From Bacteroidales bacterium UBA3684 (GTDB taxonomy: Bacteria; Bacteroidota; Bacteroidia; Bacteroidales; P3), in assembly GCA_002372855.1 (NCBI GenBank), contig DFIZ01000042.1, positions 22,886-58,739 of the forward strand: a stretch of 35,854 nucleotides of DNA, read 5' to 3'. Positions within the stretch are counted from its first letter, which is position 1; every line of letters begins with the position of its first letter. Below the pieces are notes generated by a model that did not search any database, was not told the DNA's origin, and saw only the letters and a program-made list of their open reading frames with translations. This document shows positions 24,389-32,268 of the stretch, one piece after another. A program made the translations under genes and the position numbers.

Positions 24389-24419
24389 CAAAAATACGAA
24401 ACTTGCCCGACATGGCAAA
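24389..24419 (-). promoter_or_regulatory. M16 peptidase operon promoter
   Basis: On the minus strand TTTG (24416-24419) and TATTTTTG (24389-24396) are 19 bp apart, with the extended box TTCGTAnnTTTGCA. The spacer contains GCCATGTCGGGC at the same offset from the -7 box as in the guaA promoter. It is divergent from the marC promoter. Confidence 0.83.
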
Positions 24420-24425
24420 ACCATT

Positions 24426-25784
24426 TTAATTTTTTTTCGTATCTTTGCAATTTGCAAACAACCCCTTCAGGGAACATAAATAATTGTCATGCTTGAAATT
24501 ATACATCAAATAGACATCGTCGAGATCCTCAGCGCGTTCATCGTCATGTTCGCCATCATCGACATCACAGGCTCCATTCCCATCTTCATCGGCATGGAGG
24601 ACAGCGGGAAACACATCAAACCCCTGCAGGCCACGGGCGTGGCCCTGGGACTCTTCGTGGCCTTCTTCTTCGCCGGCGAGGCGCTGCTCAACCTCTTCGG
24701 CATCGACATTGCCTCCTTCGCCGTGGCCGGAGCCTTCGTGCTCTTCCTCCTGGCCCTGGAGATGATCATGGGGCGCGAGTTCATCAAGAACGAGAGCGCC
24801 GGCTCCGGCGCCAGCATCGTCCCCGTGGCCTTCCCCCTCATCGCCGGCCCCGGCGCCATCACCGCCCTCCTCTCGCTCCGCGCCGAGTACGCCACCGTCA
24901 ACATCATGCTCGGCCTCCTGCTGAACATCGTCATCGACTACGTGGTGCTCGTCCTGCTGAAGCGAATCCAGCGCTGGCTGGGCGACGAGGTGGTCTTCGT
25001 GCTGCGCAAGTTCTTCGGTGTCATCCTGCTGGCCATCGCCGTCAAGCTCTTCGCCAACAACATCGCCATCGTTGTCCACAACGCCAGCCTCTAACCCTCC
25101 TGCATACACCGACCGCGAGGCGCGCCCCTGGTAGTCCATCGCGAAGACCCACAGGTGCACCTCCAAGCCCTGCCATCCGTCTGGCAGCGTGAGGGCTACG
25201 CGCTCCTTCTTGCGCCACACGCTGCCGCTCATCGCCACCTCGCCCCTCGCCGGGCAGAACGCCGCCACGTACACCTCGTCGTCCGCGCAGGCGCACATCC
25301 CCTCGCCGCAAGCCCGGAACGCCACCGTCACCGTATTCCCCCACTGTAGATACGCGGCATGCCACGTCTCCGTGTCGGCAACGGCATTCTCCGGAGGCGT
25401 GGCATCCCGCGTCTCTACAGCGGGCTCCGCCACCGGCACCACCGGCCCGTCGGCCACCAGCACCTGCGCCCACTCGGTCTCCAGGCGCCCCTCGGCGTCG
25501 AGCCGGAAGAGGCCTTTGTTGCTCTTGGTGAAGAGGTTGGCCTCCGTGATGTGCATCGCCAGACTCTGCGCCCGCATGCCCAGGCGCAGCACCCCGCGGA
25601 GCTGCGACGTCAGCTCCACCACGCGCTTGAACAGCAGCCGGTTGCCCTGCTGCGCCGCCGTGCGCGGATTGTGCACATAGCGCGGACGTGCACGCATACA
25701 CCACTGCCCGCGCCACTCATAACCAATCACTGTGCCCACCGACCCACGGAAGGCATCGTTGATACCATTGCGTTGTTTTGCCAT
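24426..25784 (-). CDS. DUF6266 family protein with run-through over the marC-like gene
   Basis: The first 230 residues (25784 to about 25093) are a typical DUF6266 protein of Bacteroidota: MAKQRNGINDAFRGSVGTVIG, YEWRGQWCMRARP, NPRTAAQQGNRLLFKRVVEL, and the usual end WVFAMDYQGRASRSVYAGG. Function of the family is unknown; many copies occur per genome. A stop is expected right after SVYAGG, just before the marC stop codon on the other strand. Instead the frame stays open for another 222 codons, antisense to all of marC, to a TAA at 24426. The acidic tail (VVDNDGDVVGEELDGDGQQ and on) looks like a shadow, not a domain. Either a stop was lost or a small indel in the GGAGGG run hides a TAG one base out of frame. 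Confidence 0.72.
   Translation of the reverse strand: MAKQRNGINDAFRGSVGTVIGYEWRGQWCMRARPRYVHNPRTAAQQGNRLLFKRVVELTSQLRGVLRLGMRAQSLAMHITEANLFTKSNKGLFRLDAEGRLETEWAQVLVADGPVVPVAEPAVETRDATPPENAVADTETWHAAYLQWGNTVTVAFRACGEGMCACADDEVYVAAFCPARGEVAMSGSVWRKKERVALTLPDGWQGLEVHLWVFAMDYQGRASRSVYAGGLEAGVVDNDGDVVGEELDGDGQQDDTEELAQHEDHLVAQPALDSLQQDEHHVVDDDVQQEAEHDVDGGVLGAEREEGGDGAGAGDEGEGHGDDAGAGAGALVLDELAPHDHLQGQEEEHEGSGHGEGGNVDAEEVEQRLAGEEEGHEESQGHARGLQGFDVFPAVLHADEDGNGACDVDDGEHDDERAEDLDDVYLMYNFKHDNYLCSLKGLFANCKDTKKN
24440..24447 (+). promoter_or_regulatory. marC-like gene promoter (-7 box)
   Basis: TATCTTTG lies in the context AATTTTTTTTCGTAnnTTTGCA, identical to the bamD promoter outside the two variable bases. 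It is 41 bp before the start codon; no clear -33 TTTG. Confidence 0.7.
24489..25094 (+). CDS. MarC family integral membrane protein
   Basis: The 201-residue protein has six hydrophobic segments in the MarC/NAAT pattern: AFIVMFAIIDITGSIPIFIGM at the start, LFVAFFFAGEALLNLFGI, FAVAGAFVLFLLALEMIMG, then VPVAFPLIAGPGAITALLSL with the conserved PLIAGPGAI motif, and two C-terminal helices. Despite the name, MarC is not a proven drug-resistance factor; a transporter-like role is assumed. The gene has its own promoter, divergent from the M16 operon. A minus-strand frame belonging to the DUF6266 gene is open across its entire length, but the MarC protein is clearly the real product on this strand. Confidence 0.92.
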   Translation: MLEIIHQIDIVEILSAFIVMFAIIDITGSIPIFIGMEDSGKHIKPLQATGVALGLFVAFFFAGEALLNLFGIDIASFAVAGAFVLFLLALEMIMGREFIKNESAGSGASIVPVAFPLIAGPGAITALLSLRAEYATVNIMLGLLLNIVIDYVVLVLLKRIQRWLGDEVVFVLRKFFGVILLAIAVKLFANNIAIVVHNASL

Positions 25785-25841
25785 AAAACTTTATATTTTA
25801 AAAGGTTAATAAATTCAATTTCTTACGGCGAGTTTTTTTTT

Positions 25842-25980
25842 AACGGCGAATTTTTTCGAATTTTTCGAATGCTACGCAGGTTAATTACAAGCGAATAGGC
25901 TGCCGCTGGTCAGGTGCGGCAGCCTATTCGCCAATCATTGGCCTGCGTAGCATTCGAAAAATTCGAAATTATTCGCCGTT
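25842..25980. repeat. Nested 139-bp palindrome
   Basis: Outer arms 25842-25880 and 25942-25980 (39 bp) match at 37 positions. Inside them a second, perfect 16-bp pair, 25891-25906 with 25916-25931, closes a 9-nt loop. The two stems are separated by 10 nt on each side. The arms hold repeated TTCGAA sites. It could form a cruciform or a very long RNA hairpin. There is no T-run to suggest a terminator and no ORF inside. It starts 58 bp upstream of the DUF6266 start codon. Confidence 0.9.
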
Positions 25981-26079
25981 TAAACAATCCGTCGGAAAAA
26001 ACCATATATATATAAAATAAGGCCTTTTTTGCGGAAGTCGATTTTTTAACACAAATTTAACATTTTCGTCCCTCCGCGC

Positions 26080-26166
26080 CACCCCCGTCCGTCCCCCGCC
26101 CCACCCCCACCCCACCATCACCCACGGTGGTGGGAGTTGGTAGGGAGATGGTAGGTGATTGTCAGG
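26080..26166. repeat. 11-bp-phased palindromic element, copy D
   Basis: The right arm is regular, GGGAGTTGGTA, GGGAGATGGTA and GGTGATTGTCA, around the core CCCACGGTGGTGGG. The left arm is decayed to C-rich 11-bp units (CCCCGCCCCAC, CCCCACCCCAC). It lies upstream of the TonB-dependent receptor gene. Confidence 0.65.
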
Positions 26167-26260
26167 GACTTATATGGTAGAAAAATTTTATTCTCCAGGG
26201 TGCAAGTTTTGACCCGAATTCCATACTAAAAGATATATTTTTATTACACATACGGACTTT

Positions 26261-28912
26261 ATGAACAGTACATTAGGAAAAGGATTTGTGAAAGCGCTGA
26301 CTTTTGCGTTGATGATTTTGTTGGCGGCGCCCGCCGTCGATGCACAGCCCGGCGGCCCGGGCGGCGGTCCCGGAGGCCGTCCGCCTTCGGGCGAGGGTGG
26401 CAGGCCCAGCGGCCGTCGGCCCCCGATGGGCGACTGGAGCCAGATGCAGAACGACCAGAACGCCAGCACTGTGAAGAAGAAAAAGAAAGTGAAGGAAGGC
26501 GACACCTTCAAGGTGGTCGGGTCGCTGCGCGACTCGGTGAGCGGCGAGTTCCTGGCCTTCGTCAATGTGGCCGTGCTCGACTCGGTGGACTCCACCTTCG
26601 TCAAGGGCGGCTCCACCAACTTCGACGGTCTGTTTGAAATCACCGAGGTGCCGCAGGGCTCCTACCTGCTGCGCATCTCCGCCATCGGCTACCAGAACCG
26701 CCTCGTGCCGTTCCGGGTGACCAACAACACCGCCCTCGGCACCCTCAAGGTCAAGCCGGGGTCGACGACCCTCGACGCCGTCGAGATCACCGCCGAGAAA
26801 CCCCTCTACGCCATGGACGGCGAGAAGCTCATCTACAACGTCGGGGACGACCCCTCCATCCAGACCGGCACCACCGAAGACGCCCTGCAGAACGCCCCGG
26901 GCGTGGAGGTCGACGTGGAGGGCAACGTGACCCTGCGTGGCGTCAGCAGCGTGGAGATATGGATCAACGACAAACCCTCCAAGCTCACCGAGGAGAACCT
27001 CAAGACCTACCTGCAGACCCTCCCGGCCAATGCCCTGGCGCGCATCGAGACCATCACCAACCCCTCGGCCAAGTATGCCACCGACGCCGAAGCGGTGATC
27101 AACATCGTCACCTCGGCGCACATCAAGAGCAACCAGTTCGTCAGCTTCGGCCTCAACGGGTCGAACCAACCCTTCATCTCGCCGTGGATAAGCTATATGT
27201 GGGCCAAGGAACGTCTGAGCATCAACCTCTTCGCCAGCGGCCGCTACTCCTACCGCGACAACACCAACGAGGGTTGGTCCATGCGCCGCCAGGACCACAC
27301 CGGCGGCGTGCTCGGCGAGGACTTCGACACCACCCTCTACCAGACCGACACCGCCGAAAGCAGCAACCGCTCCTACAGCGGCAACATCTTCATGAACGTC
27401 AACTACGAGATTGACTCCACGAGCGACCTCTCCGTCGACGCCGGCGGATTCTACAACTACAACCGCTCCACCTCCAGCCGCAAGACCGAGCAGTACTACT
27501 ACCTGCCCCTCGACACCCTGGCCTACACCATCGGCGACACCTCCACGTCGCCTTCGTGGATGGCCCATGCCGGCGTCGACTACACCAAGAAGTTCGACGA
27601 CCAAGGCCACAACCTCCGCCTTGGTTTCAACTCCCGTTTCAACCGCAATGCCGGCGAGGAATACTACAACCGCGCCTACACCCTCTACAACCTGCCCGGC
27701 GACGAGGACCGCTACATGAAGACCGACAATTACAGCTACGGCCTGAGCCTCGACGCCCGCTACAACCACCCCTACTCCGCCGACGGCGAGCTCTCCTTCG
27801 GCCTCCGCGCCGACCACTCGCAGAGCGACAACGAGTACCGCCGCTTCTACTCCACCGACGGCGGCGACACCTACGACAGTGTCGACGCCCTGCGCACCTA
27901 TACCTTCGACGGTATGGAGACTGGCGTCAACGCCGACGTCAACTGGACCCACCGCTGGGGCAACTTCACCCTCAGCTCCGGCCTCGGCTACGGCATCAAA
28001 CGCACCTTCTACAGCTACGGCGACAACGCCATGGCCGACGAGGGCACCTTCTGGGACCACAGCTTCCGCCCCTCCGTCCACCTCACCTACCGCACCGACG
28101 ACATGCACAACTTCAAGCTCAACTACTCCATGCGCATGTCGCACCCCGGCGAGGAGCAGATCAGCACCTTCCGCCGCTACGGCGAGGACTCCTACTCCAC
28201 CGGCAACCCCAATGGTCTCAGCGCCAGCTACACCCACTCGATGGAGGCCGGATGGCAGAAATACTTCGTGAGCTTCGGCAACATCGGCATCGAGGGCTAC
28301 GGCCGCCTGAGCACCAACGAGATAAGCTCGCTCACCGATGCCGAGTACGACGACATCCTGGAGCGCATCGTTTCCTACTCCGTGCCCTACAACATGGGCT
28401 CCTCCTACCGCTACGGCGCCAACCTCAACATGACCTACCGCCCCTCGGGCTTCTTCAACGTGCGCCTCTACGCCAACGTCTACAACTACGGCTACCACCT
28501 GGACAACTACCGCGGCCAGGCCTACGACAACAACAAGTGGTCGTGGAGCGTGCGCGTCAACGCCTGGGCCAAGCTCTGGAACCAGTACCAGGCCACGGCC
28601 TCGTTCAACTACACCTCGCCCACCCTCAGCCTCATGAGCGAGCGCAAGGCCCGCTTCAGCTTCAACCTGGGCGTGCGCAGCGACTTCTTCAAGCGCAAGC
28701 TGTCGGTCTTCGTCAACATCCAGGACCTCTTCAACTGGGGCGGCCGCTACGGTTCGGGCTCGGACAACACCAACCCCTACTACCTCAGCAGCACGACGAA
28801 CAAGATGACCAACTCCCGCTACATCTCCGCCGGCATCACCCTCCGCTTCGGCAAGCTGGAGCTTGAGAAGAACGCCAAAGACGGCTCGTCCGAGGCTGGC
28901 GACAGCCTCTGA
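26261..28912 (+). CDS. TonB-dependent receptor / outer-membrane beta-barrel protein (OMP_b-brl_3 type)
   Basis: The 883 residues start with a signal peptide (cleavage expected near VDAQ, residue 29), then a Gly/Pro/Arg-rich low-complexity stretch (30-58), a carboxypeptidase-regulatory-like beta domain (about 80-165: VVGSLRDSVSGEFLAFVNVAVLD, LLRISAIGYQNR), a plug domain (about 170-290: DALQNAPGVEVDVEGNVTLRG, ARIETITNPSAKYATDAEAVINIVT) and a large barrel ending in SAGITLRFGKLELEKN. Such receptors import siderophores, peptides or glycans with TonB energy. No SusD partner follows and the SusC signature is absent, so this is not a classic Sus pair. A short acidic tail after the last strand is unusual. 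Confidence 0.86.
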   Translation: MNSTLGKGFVKALTFALMILLAAPAVDAQPGGPGGGPGGRPPSGEGGRPSGRRPPMGDWSQMQNDQNASTVKKKKKVKEGDTFKVVGSLRDSVSGEFLAFVNVAVLDSVDSTFVKGGSTNFDGLFEITEVPQGSYLLRISAIGYQNRLVPFRVTNNTALGTLKVKPGSTTLDAVEITAEKPLYAMDGEKLIYNVGDDPSIQTGTTEDALQNAPGVEVDVEGNVTLRGVSSVEIWINDKPSKLTEENLKTYLQTLPANALARIETITNPSAKYATDAEAVINIVTSAHIKSNQFVSFGLNGSNQPFISPWISYMWAKERLSINLFASGRYSYRDNTNEGWSMRRQDHTGGVLGEDFDTTLYQTDTAESSNRSYSGNIFMNVNYEIDSTSDLSVDAGGFYNYNRSTSSRKTEQYYYLPLDTLAYTIGDTSTSPSWMAHAGVDYTKKFDDQGHNLRLGFNSRFNRNAGEEYYNRAYTLYNLPGDEDRYMKTDNYSYGLSLDARYNHPYSADGELSFGLRADHSQSDNEYRRFYSTDGGDTYDSVDALRTYTFDGMETGVNADVNWTHRWGNFTLSSGLGYGIKRTFYSYGDNAMADEGTFWDHSFRPSVHLTYRTDDMHNFKLNYSMRMSHPGEEQISTFRRYGEDSYSTGNPNGLSASYTHSMEAGWQKYFVSFGNIGIEGYGRLSTNEISSLTDAEYDDILERIVSYSVPYNMGSSYRYGANLNMTYRPSGFFNVRLYANVYNYGYHLDNYRGQAYDNNKWSWSVRVNAWAKLWNQYQATASFNYTSPTLSLMSERKARFSFNLGVRSDFFKRKLSVFVNIQDLFNWGGRYGSGSDNTNPYYLSSTTNKMTNSRYISAGITLRFGKLELEKNAKDGSSEAGDSL

Positions 28913-28967
28913 TACACCCAGAAGCGAAAACCGCCAGCCCCGGGCATCGGTCCACGGTGCATAAAAC

Positions 28968-29036
28968 AAGAACAAAAAAAGCCCCGCAGGGGCGGCAGGA
29001 AGAGACATAGTCTCCCCGTGCCGCCCCTGCGGGGCT
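28968..29036 (-). terminator. Long-stem terminator of the C10 protease operon
   Basis: Perfect 18-bp arms 28980-28997 and 29019-29036 (AGCCCCGCAGGGGCGGCA and its complement) enclose 21 nt. On the minus strand the hairpin follows the C10 protease stop by 7 bp and ends in a T-run (28972-28979). The TonB-receptor gene ends 55 bp before the left arm, without its own T-run. Confidence 0.8.
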
Positions 29037-29043
29037 AAATGCA

Positions 29044-31008
29044 CTATTCAATCACAAGCTTGCTGCGTCCGCAGCCTGTGCTTTCCACAACATACACTCC
29101 CCGCGGCCAGCGGCTGACGTCGAGGGTGGTCGCCGTGCCGTGGCACCCCACGGACATCCATTCGCGACCCATCGCGTCGTACACCTTGACCCTCTGGCCG
29201 GGCGTCAGGCCACCGAGCGTGACACTGGCAGAGGCGGGATTGGGGCTGACGGAAAGCATAGGGGCCGCCGTTTCGGCCTCATCGATCCCCACGCCGCCGC
29301 AGGGGTTTTCCACGGTCACGTCGCCGCCGTTGTAGTAGGCGTTGGAGACAGCGACGAGGGTGTCGCCCTGCGGGCTGAGCACCCAGTAGTTATAGTAGCG
29401 GTCGGCCGCGCCGCCGCGGTGGTAGCGCACCACCAGGGGGCCGGGGGCGACGCGGATGGTGGAGGTGGCGTGGCGTTCGGTGGTGGCATGGGTGACGGTG
29501 CCGTAGACGAGGCCCGAGGGCGACTCGAAGGAGATATGCGCACCGTTGGCCCACGAGGTGCCTGTGCGTGTGCACTCGGTGTGCACCGTCAAGGTGCAGT
29601 AGTCGTCCTCGGAGAAGGCGGCCTGAGTGACGGTGAGCACTGTCTCGCGACCCGCCTGGCGGAAGGTGACGGTGGCTGTGCGCTCGGTGCCGGAGGTGTT
29701 TTCCTCCGCCGTAAGGGTCACCTGTCCCAGGCGGGAGAACGACGTGTCGGCCAGCGCAATCCACGAGGCGGAACTGACGGCCGTCCAGGGAGCATCGATG
29801 GTGTCGCACGTCGACAGCCACACCTGCCGGCTGCCGCCCGCGCGGTCGAAGCCGAAGGCGGTCTCGTTGACGTAGAGGCCGTATTCGGGCTGTATGCCGA
29901 TGATGGCGCTGTTGCCGTTGTTGAACGAGTAGGAGCCGTGGTTGATGGCCCCGACGGCATAGAATCCGTCGCCGCTGCCACCAAAGCCCAGGTTGAAATG
30001 GAGATAGCGGCGGCTGTCGAATCCGTCGCAGATGAACGAGTGTCCGCCCGCGGCACTGGTGCCGTCGTACATGATGGGGCGACGGTGGCGCAGCTCGGCA
30101 ATCATCATGTCGGTCCAGTCGTCATCGGAGGTGGAGGCCTTGACGAGGTACTGGAGAGAGTGACGGTTGTAGCGGAAATAGCGCCAGAAGGAGTTCTGGG
30201 CACAGTAGGAAGCGGTGTCGCCGTCGTAGGCTCCTGCGGCGGCACCACTCTGCATGGGACTGTAGCTCATCTGCACGCTGACACCGACATGGTACATCAG
30301 CGTGGCCACAGCCGTCCGCTCCACGGCAGACGAAGAGGAAGAGGCATGGACGGGCATGTGGTCCCAATCGTAGACGGTATGCGCAAAGTCTGCCGAGAGC
30401 ACCCCATAGACGCCGTCGCTGGTGTAGGAGTGGCTGCCTTCGCCGAAGGCCGGATAGCGCCAGAAGCGCATCACCTGCGACATGGCGGTGGCCACACAGC
30501 CCGTCATGCACCCTCCGGGACAAAGCTGGTTGTAGGGTTGCATCTGATACCACTGCGTCTCCACCAGGGGTCCAACCGAGTCGGCCTCGCCGTCCTTGGT
30601 GTTGCCTTTCAGAGGAAGCCCGTTCAGTAGGCGTTCCCAGTCGGGGTCGGACTGGGCAAAAGCCTCCTGGGCGGCAGCGATTTCACTATTGTACTGTTCC
30701 AGAATGGGACGCAACGGAGCAGGAAGATTCTGCGGGTCGAAGGTTCCCGTGGTCGAATATGCCAATACAGGCCGCACCACATCGTCGGTCGGCATCAGCA
30801 CAAAGCCTCCGCCATCGGCGGTGAAAAGCAACAGGTGGCTGTAGGGCCAGTCGGCACTACGGTCGACCATCTGCACATTGCCTTTGAGTCCAAGGGTATG
30901 AGACCAGAAACTGTCGGCCACCCGTGCGGCCAGCTGGCGGTCGACGGGTTTTGCCAAAGCGGCCATGGCGATGGCCATGGCCGCTAAGAAAGTGAGTACA
31001 CGTCGCAT
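29044..31008 (-). CDS. Secreted C10 family cysteine protease with BACON and type IX sorting domains
   Basis: From the ATG at 31008 (654 residues) the order is: signal peptide (1-19, MAALA end), an inhibitory propeptide of the streptopain type (about 20-145), and the C10 catalytic domain with nucleophile C171 in GGCMTGCVATAMSQVM and H323 in GGHSFICDGF. A BACON-like domain follows (about 385-465: WTAVSSASWIALAD, TATVTFRQAGRETVLTVTQAA), then a C-terminal type A sorting domain (SVSPNPASASVTLGG to the end, KLVIE) for the type IX secretion system. Relatives include SpeB and interpain A, secreted proteases of host-associated species. The tryptophan-rich loop NWGWGG is changed to NLGFGG. A GTG at 31014 is an alternative start. 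Last gene of the sigma-factor operon. Confidence 0.93.
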   Translation of the reverse strand: MRRVLTFLAAMAIAMAALAKPVDRQLAARVADSFWSHTLGLKGNVQMVDRSADWPYSHLLLFTADGGGFVLMPTDDVVRPVLAYSTTGTFDPQNLPAPLRPILEQYNSEIAAAQEAFAQSDPDWERLLNGLPLKGNTKDGEADSVGPLVETQWYQMQPYNQLCPGGCMTGCVATAMSQVMRFWRYPAFGEGSHSYTSDGVYGVLSADFAHTVYDWDHMPVHASSSSSAVERTAVATLMYHVGVSVQMSYSPMQSGAAAGAYDGDTASYCAQNSFWRYFRYNRHSLQYLVKASTSDDDWTDMMIAELRHRRPIMYDGTSAAGGHSFICDGFDSRRYLHFNLGFGGSGDGFYAVGAINHGSYSFNNGNSAIIGIQPEYGLYVNETAFGFDRAGGSRQVWLSTCDTIDAPWTAVSSASWIALADTSFSRLGQVTLTAEENTSGTERTATVTFRQAGRETVLTVTQAAFSEDDYCTLTVHTECTRTGTSWANGAHISFESPSGLVYGTVTHATTERHATSTIRVAPGPLVVRYHRGGAADRYYNYWVLSPQGDTLVAVSNAYYNGGDVTVENPCGGVGIDEAETAAPMLSVSPNPASASVTLGGLTPGQRVKVYDAMGREWMSVGCHGTATTLDVSRWPRGVYVVESTGCGRSKLVIE

Positions 31009-31010
31009 AA

Positions 31011-31781
31011 TCACTGATTATAATCGGTCAGACGGAAAGCCTCGACGACCACGTTGATGCTGATGTATTCGTCGGAGAGGCCCTGCGCGACACGCGACAT
31101 GTCGAGCAATCGGCCGGTGATGGTGCAGTCGATGCTGTTGGTGGCTACGTCATAGCGGGTGACGTTAATGGTAAGGTCGTCCACCGAGAGGTAGTGCGGC
31201 AACTGCTGTCCCTGGACATTGTAGTAGTCGTTGTTGTTGAGAACGACATTGCAGAGGTTGAACTGCGAATTGGCTTCGGTGGCAGTGCCCACTTCGCCGT
31301 TCCACATCCAAGTCACCTGTATGTCGTTGCCCTCAGTGTCGTTGGTGCCGGTGAGCTGGTAGACAAACTGACCACCGCCCATGCTCACCTGCTGGCGGAT
31401 AAGGAATCCGACGTGGAACGTGGAGTCGCCGAGGGTCACGACGAACTTGGTATTGGTGTCGGCAGGCTGGTCGCCACCGCCGGGGTTGTCGCCGCCGGGC
31501 TCGCCGAAGACAGCGGTGTAGGTGGCATCGCCTTTCACGGCAACCACACGGGGATTGTCGGTATTGCCGTCGTCCCACTGCTTGAAGACGTAGCCGACAT
31601 TGGGACGGGCCGCAATCTCGGCGGCCATACCCTCTTCATACTCGCCGCCGCCCATCACGGTGCCCCAGGCATCGTTGTTCGATTTGACGGTAATAGTGTA
31701 CTTCTCAGCCTTGTCGCTGCAACCCACCATGACGATAGTGGCAAAAAGCGCCAAAGCGATGTTTCTGAAAATGTTTTTCAT
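31011..31781 (-). CDS. Lipoprotein with a divergent InlB B-repeat domain
   Basis: The 256 residues have a lipoprotein signal (MKNIFRNIALALFATIVMVGC, lipid Cys at 21). Residues about 28-92 form an InlB B-repeat / Listeria-Bacteroides-repeat type beta domain: YTITVKSNNDAWGTVMGGG, GYVFKQWDDGNTDNPR, TYTAVFGE. A Gly/Pro linker (93-108) leads to a beta-rich C-terminal part without a family I recognise. B-repeat domains are usually found in surface or adhesive proteins. Its stop overlaps the alternative start of the C10 protease gene, so the two are tightly coupled. It could present or bind the protease at the surface, but that is inference. Confidence 0.75.
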   Translation of the reverse strand: MKNIFRNIALALFATIVMVGCSDKAEKYTITVKSNNDAWGTVMGGGEYEEGMAAEIAARPNVGYVFKQWDDGNTDNPRVVAVKGDATYTAVFGEPGGDNPGGGDQPADTNTKFVVTLGDSTFHVGFLIRQQVSMGGGQFVYQLTGTNDTEGNDIQVTWMWNGEVGTATEANSQFNLCNVVLNNNDYYNVQGQQLPHYLSVDDLTINVTRYDVATNSIDCTITGRLLDMSRVAQGLSDEYISINVVVEAFRLTDYNQ

Positions 31782-31807
31782 TTTGTAATGCTTTTTTGGA
31801 TATTTAA

Positions 31808-32263
31808 TTAATTGATTCTGTTCAATGTGGTGACGCCGCCGATGATTTGCGGGCCGCTGCCAATATCGACAGGCATCTGCAGGTTGGTACGGATGGCATT
31901 GTTGCTCCAGTCAAGCTCAAACTGTTCCGACTGGCCCTGGATGCTGAAACTGCCGACGGTGCCGTCGACACTGTAGGCGAAATCGAAGTCGCGGTACTGC
32001 GGCTGGCTGTAATTGCTGGTCACCTCGCAGAGGATATTCCCGCTGTCGGCGGTGAGGAAATCCATGGTCCACGTAAGGGTGAAATCAATCGTGCTGCTGT
32101 CGGGCGCATACACAGGCGATACATACGACCCCATCCATGAGGTACCCCCAAGCAGGTAGTCGTTGTGATTCACCGGCGCACCGCTCTCCTCCTTGTCGCC
32201 ACACGAGCCTGCAAGCATGCATGCCACTATGGCAACGGGGATAAAGAATCTACTGCTTCTCAT
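31808..32263 (-). CDS. Small lipoprotein, paralogue of the next upstream gene
   Basis: The 151 residues start MRSSRFFIPVAIVACMLAGSC with a lipobox (AGSC). The mature protein has the pattern LLGGTSWMGSY, LTWTMDFLTADSGNILCEVTS, FDFAYSVDGTVGSFSI and a final beta region. The same order occurs in the 159-residue lipoprotein encoded at 32269-32748 (NTSWQGSY, MEWTVDFNGDSRGLVYLHIES), which shows that the two are tandem paralogues. The beta-rich pattern suggests a lipocalin-like or calycin-like small barrel, but I do not recognise the family with certainty. 5 bp from its paralogue, 26 bp from the next gene. Confidence 0.72.
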   Translation of the reverse strand: MRSSRFFIPVAIVACMLAGSCGDKEESGAPVNHNDYLLGGTSWMGSYVSPVYAPDSSTIDFTLTWTMDFLTADSGNILCEVTSNYSQPQYRDFDFAYSVDGTVGSFSIQGQSEQFELDWSNNAIRTNLQMPVDIGSGPQIIGGVTTLNRIN

Positions 32264-32268
32264 GGCGT

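Larger units (their letters stand above)
25785..26260. other. Intergenic region between divergent DUF6266 and TonB-receptor genes
   Basis: This 476-bp gap holds a direct repeat of ACGGCGA (25825 and 25843), the nested palindrome 25842-25980, an AT-rich part with no clear TAnnTTTG box, and palindromic element copy D (26080-26166). No ORF is supportable here. Confidence 0.6.

Noticed and set aside
26273..29044. Minus-strand open frame of 923 codons
   Set aside because: It is fully antisense to the TonB-dependent receptor and has a Val/Gly/Ala-rich shadow composition without a domain.
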